The position numbers were made by a program, and so were the translations under genes. This document shows positions 60,632 through 64,000 of a DNA stretch of 64,000 bases, piece by piece. Origin of the DNA: Shinisaurus crocodilurus (Eukaryota > Chordata > Lepidosauria > Squamata > Shinisauridae). Within the stretch, counting starts at the first letter, position 1. Each line of letters opens with the position of its first letter. A model generated the notes under the pieces. That model did no database searches and was not told where the DNA came from. It saw nothing but the letters and a program-made list of their open reading frames with translations. Where the stretch lies: positions 26,928,041 to 26,992,040 of the forward strand of contig CM037888.1 of assembly GCA_021292165.1 (NCBI GenBank), in the 5' to 3' direction.

Positions 60632-60729
60632 CGAGCAAGAAAACACACCCTGTTTGCTTCATTGGACTTATGGCCCACCCAATCCTAATGGCTTGGGGCC
60701 AGTAATATTATGTTAATTATTCTAGCCTA
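60399..60729. other. No recognisable feature
   Basis: Only the broken (GA)n at 60599-60632 is identifiable. Confidence 0.4.
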
Positions 60730-60905
60730 TATCCAATCACCATAGCCCCTTTGAAATTTAAATATATGTATATATTGGACCACTTCTGGAAGATGCACAA
60801 GCTCAGACTTCGGTGAACCTCCAGAAGAAGAGAATTCCAAAGCTGAGGGGCAGCCATGAAGAACCTCTCACTACATGTGATGTGGTGCACCAATCGTATC
60901 CTTAG
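60730..60905 (-). mobile_element. L2-like LINE C-terminal fragment
   Basis: Minus frame 60717-60959 contains C-S-E-R-F-F-M-A-A-P-Q-L-W-N-S-L-L-L-E-V, a decayed version of the L2-like C-terminal signature. Confidence 0.7.
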
Positions 60906-61083
60906 GCTTGGTCCACACATGCAGCAGAATGAGGTGTTAGAGTTCTGGGGTGGCGACAAGGACTGAAGCCCTGCAGACGGGGGATGACATTTTTTTGTAT
61001 ATTCTCCTCCTCTTCTCTCTCTGTATGTGTGTGTATGTGTACAGATACACAGCCATACAACAAACCATTAAGCAAAATAACAG

Positions 61084-61118
<35 letters not shown>

Positions 61119-61329
61119 AATGAAAGAAAAGATATAGGAAATGTAATATTTTAGGGGAGAGAGAGAACAAAATTCAGTCATGAGATCTCCCCATCTGTAG
61201 TCTAATGTGGTACAGTCTAGATAAACATGTATGACTTCATCTGCAGATTGTGTGAACCAAGCCAAGGTGGGACATCCTTAGGAAGATGAAAAGGCAAATC
61301 ACCTGACTAGCTGTAAACAGATAACACAT
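60906..61329. other. Unrecognised DNA with (CA)n
   Basis: (CA)n at about 61085-61117; nothing else recognised. Confidence 0.5.
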
Positions 61330-61865
61330 ATATGTACAAAGTTTTAAACAGCTTGGGACCAGGTTAGCAGAAGGTCTGCTTTATCCCATGTGAGCCTGGC
61401 CATTCCTTCAGGTCATCATCTGAGGCTCTCTCTACCACAGGTGCCCTGTATTGAAAGGTGGGGGAGGTAGCAATTCTGCATAGGACCTTTTCTGTGATAG
61501 CAACCTAGAAATAATCACTTGGCACCTATCCTTCTATCTTTTATGCAGCATCAAGACTGTTTTATTTTCTGGAGCAGTCTTCGCCAACCTGGTGCCCTCT
61601 AGATGTTTTGGACTTCAACTCCCACCAGCTCCTGCAATGGTCAGGGGTGCTGGGAGTTCTAGTCCAAAACATCTGGAGGGCACCAGGTGGGAGAATGCTG
61701 CTCTAGAGCATTTCTTGGATGATCTTCACCTTCCCAGTCCTTATTGCTGTTGCTCTTTCTTTTACCGGATTGTCGCATGGCTGGGTGGATTTTAGTTTGT
61801 TTCTGTTTGGAGTTTAATTGTTCATGGAAATATTCCGGTTTTGTAATCCACTTTGAAGGCTTGGG
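61330..61865 (+). mobile_element. L2-like LINE 3' end split by a MITE
   Basis: Decayed coding side 61340-61574 (CAGCTTGGGACCAGGTTAGC, GGACCTTTTCTGTGATAGCA), and untranslated side 61701-61865 (GTTGTTCATGGAAATATTCC-like, TTGTAATCCACTTTGAAGGC). The foldback MITE lies between. Confidence 0.7.
61575..61700. mobile_element. hAT-type foldback MITE
   Basis: CAGTCTTCGCCAACCTGGTG to CACCAGGTGGGAGAATGCTG, 126 bp, nearly fully self-complementary (GCCCTCTAGATGTTTTGGAC and inverse). Flanks TTCTGGAG and CTCTAGAG agree at 6 of 8. Confidence 0.85.
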
Positions 61866-61897
61866 ATGCTTCCAGGTGGGGGGCTACTAGCTAGCAC

Positions 61898-62044
61898 CAG
61901 GGATGTTGAAGAGTCCTTGGTTTCGAGTCACAAGTCGAGTCACGAGTCCCATTAAAAATATTGGGACTCGAGTCTGACTTGAGTCAGAGGGGGGACTCAG
62001 TCCGACTCACGAGTCGAGTCCTGGAGTCCGAGTCCCCATCCCTG
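61898..62044 (-). mobile_element. 147-bp hAT MITE of the 44447 family, perfect TSD
   Basis: CAGGGATGTTGAAGAGTCCT to GTCCGAGTCCCCATCCCTG. Perfect duplication GCTAGCAC at 61890-61897 and 62045-62052. Reverse orientation relative to 44447-44593, with the same length of 147 bp. Dense in GACTCG/CGAGTC words. No coding capacity; presumably moved by a related full-length hAT. Confidence 0.95.
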
Positions 62045-62052
62045 GCTAGCAC

Positions 62053-62685
62053 TAGCAATTAGAATGCACTGTGCACTTGTTCCATCTTTAATGCAGATTT
62101 TCTGCATTAAGGGAAAAGACAGAAGGAGCAATAAGAAAAGCACAGGAGAGTCATGAGAAGAAGAAGACATTGTGTGGACCCCACACAAACCTCCATGAAT
62201 GAGGCAGGACAAGAGCACCATAAAAGCCTCATCGAGAAGCACCCTTAGTGCTAGAAAGTTGGGGTATAACCCTAGCGTATTGTAGCTTAAAGATCTCACT
62301 GCCAATAACTTTTCTACACTAGGCTGTTAATCCACTGCACCTATTTTCTACTTTCAGTTTCATCACAGAATTGAGATCCGAGCTCTACACAGAGCTTTTC
62401 CTTTCCGGCTTTTCCAATACATAACCTCTAGGTTGCACTGTGGCACAGCGGACTAGCACAAATATACAAGGGAAAATTGTGTTTTCTTTTGCTTTCAGAA
62501 ATAATGCCCCATTTTCCCTACTCTAAAAAAAAACACAAACCCTTAGCCCTAAGCGAAAGTGCTGTTTGAAAACAGAGGCAAAGCTGGAGGGGCACAACAT
62601 GGTCTTAAGAACCTGTAAAGAACCGTGAGTAGGGAATGATGAGCGCACAATAAATGCCTCATGTAGAAAAGCCCTAAGCCTTAGG
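62053..62685. other. No recognisable feature
   Basis: No repeat or gene recognised. Confidence 0.4.
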
Positions 62686-62866
62686 AGAGGAGTTTCAACC
62701 TTTTAGAATGGGGGAGGGGGACTGTGCAAAAGCAGGATGAGCAAGATGACCAAATGATCAGCACTTGGCGGGGAAGGGGGCATAGCTATCTAGGGAATGC
62801 GGAAGGGCCGGATGGGGACCCTAGCCTGGCCAGATTTGGCAGGCAGGCCTAAGGTTCAACACCCCT
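62686..62866 (+). mobile_element. hAT non-autonomous element, right half
   Basis: CTTAGGAGAGGAGTTTCAAC, CTATCTAGGGAATGCGGAAG and right end AAGGTTCAACACCCCTG. Same family as 26533 and 54500; the left half is missing. Confidence 0.75.
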
Positions 62867-63147
62867 GGTGGCCAGGGCATTCTGGAGGCATTCTCAGGAA
62901 ATCGAAATGGACACTGGAGGCAGGTGCCTGGCTTTGTAGTGAGACGTGACCACCCATAAAACCTAAAAGAAAGAAAAAGGCCCACCGCCGCTGCTGCTTC
63001 CTGGCAAGTTTAGGGGCACAGAAGCAGCAGCACTGGGATGCTTGTGGGCTTGGACAGGTTGGTGGGAATGGTGTGTGTGGCGGGGGGAGGAGAAGCAAGG
63101 AAGGCCCTCCGTGTGTGCAGGTTTTGGGTGTGTTTGCAGTGAATGGG
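62867..63147. other. No recognisable feature
   Basis: No repeat or gene recognised. Confidence 0.4.
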
Positions 63148-63515
63148 CAGTGGTGCAGCTACGGCTGGATCTGGGAGCCAAAGTCCAGGGCCCCCGCAGC
63201 CACAGCCCCCCCCCCAATGACCACCCAGAGAGTGGCAGGTGCTGAGGTCATCAGGGCAGCAGGAGCAAACTGCATTTTATCCCTGTAGTCATCCTGGTGC
63301 TATGACCGAAGTGAGTTTAAAATGCAAACCTGCACATGCTCAGAGTCTCCTTCTCCTCCTCCTCCTCCTCCTCCAGGGTTAGCAAACAGTTTTGTTTTTG
63401 TTCTAACATATTAGCAATGTAAGGTGTGCGCTTCGCAACTGAAGTAATACAAATTGCCTTCAAAAGAGCCCCCCAACAAAAAGGCCATTAAGTCCGGGGT
63501 CTAAAATTACCCAGC

Positions 63516-63521
<6 letters not shown>
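63148..63521 (+). mobile_element. Family E hAT-like element, second copy
   Basis: CAGTGGTGCAGCTACGGCTG, AAAGTCCAGGGCCCCCGCAG, CCACCCAGAGAGTGGCAGGT, GTTCTAACATATTAGCAATG, and AAGTCCGGGGTCTAAAATTA. A (CTC)n tract at about 63353-63374 has grown inside it, and the right end merges into a (TG)n at 63521-63553. Confidence 0.75.
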
Positions 63522-63556
<35 letters not shown>

Positions 63557-63764
63557 GGGGAAACTGGCTTGGGGTGATTTTCATATTGATCTTGGTTCAA
63601 TATGGGAGGTTTGGGGGCTCAGAACCCACCCCTGCCTTTTACACAGGTTCTTGCGTGAGTTACTTGTCTACTATCCCCACAAGTTTTACTTCTGTGAAAT
63701 GGATGCTCTGTGACTGGCCCTGCTCAGTACAAAAGCCATTTTGTGAGTGGGAACACCTCCCACG
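63522..63764. other. (TG)n then unrecognised DNA
   Basis: (TG)n at about 63521-63553; the rest shows nothing recognised. Confidence 0.5.
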
Positions 63765-64000
63765 GTGACCATTTTATGGAGCGCCTCCAACAACATCAAG
63801 TAGGCCGCTCAAAAAGATCTGCCACGGGCGGCCTTCTCCTTGTCCCATCAGCCAGAGCGGCCAGGCTAGCGGGGACTAGGAAGAGGGCCTTTTCTGTGGC
63901 AGCCCCCAAGTTATGGAACTCCCTCCCCAGTGACCTTCACCATGCCCCCTCAGTGATGAGCTTCTGAAGCACATAAAAAATGTGGTATTTCAGGTGGGAA
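63765..64000 (+). mobile_element. L2-like LINE C-terminus, continues past window end
   Basis: Plus frame 63710-63967 contains L-Q-Q-H-Q-V-G-R-S-K-R-S-A-T-G and A-G-T-R-K-R-A-F-S-V-A-A-P-K-L-W-N-S-L-P-S-D, matching the 29454-29870 minus frame closely. The untranslated end lies beyond 64000. Confidence 0.85.

Overview
This is vertebrate nuclear DNA, most likely from a squamate reptile (a lizard). The evidence is the repeat content: CR1 and L2-like LINEs, tRNA-derived SINEs of the Sauria type, a tRNA-Ala-derived SINE, a 5S-rRNA-derived SINE, abundant hAT-type MITEs, and many copies of a short element beginning GCAATCCTATGCATG that is common in lizard DNA. Species cannot be decided from the sequence. 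No prokaryotic operon, viral genome, CRISPR array or endogenous retrovirus was seen.

No host protein-coding gene could be supported. Open frames are short, cross microsatellites, or lie in repeats. The only frames with recognisable protein content are transposon relics: CR1 reverse transcriptase on both strands (about 30.3-32.4 kb minus, 53.2-53.6 kb plus), C-termini of L2-like LINE proteins (several, best at 29.5-29.9, 52.0-52.4 and 63.8-64.0 kb), a hAT transposase C-terminal domain (44.65-44.94 kb), and an OTU-like protease fragment (48.30-48.50 kb, minus).

Layout. From 1 to 2.6 kb: SINE and LINE fragments. From 2.6 to 20.4 kb: comparatively LINE-poor DNA, richer in CpG, with many short foldback MITEs, microsatellites, and blocks without any recognisable repeat (9.5-10.4, 12.4-13.2, 16.9-17.95 and 19.8-20.4 kb) that are candidates for regulatory DNA. 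From 20.4 to 64 kb: densely nested transposable elements, broken by apparently unique blocks at 28.0-28.4, 34.1-35.3 and 41.8-42.1 kb. The overall picture is an intergenic region or gene desert, possibly beside a developmental gene; that last step is inference.

The mobile elements have readable histories. Several insertions sit inside older elements with target-site duplications: a 979-bp hAT inside a LINE, hATs inside SINEs, one MITE inside another, a LINE at the centre of a foldback element, and a SINE plus another element inside a CR1. The most notable items are a SINE whose head is 5S rRNA with the internal pol III promoter region and whose tail is the CR1 3' end; a hAT element carrying one left end and two right ends; two foldback families with different termini but the same core; a 64-bp inverted repeat pair 2.1 kb apart at 62/64 identity; and the OTU-like fragment.

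The repeat families are lettered here (A to I) for cross-reference only. Names such as Sauria SINE, L2-like or hAT are family-level assignments made by eye.
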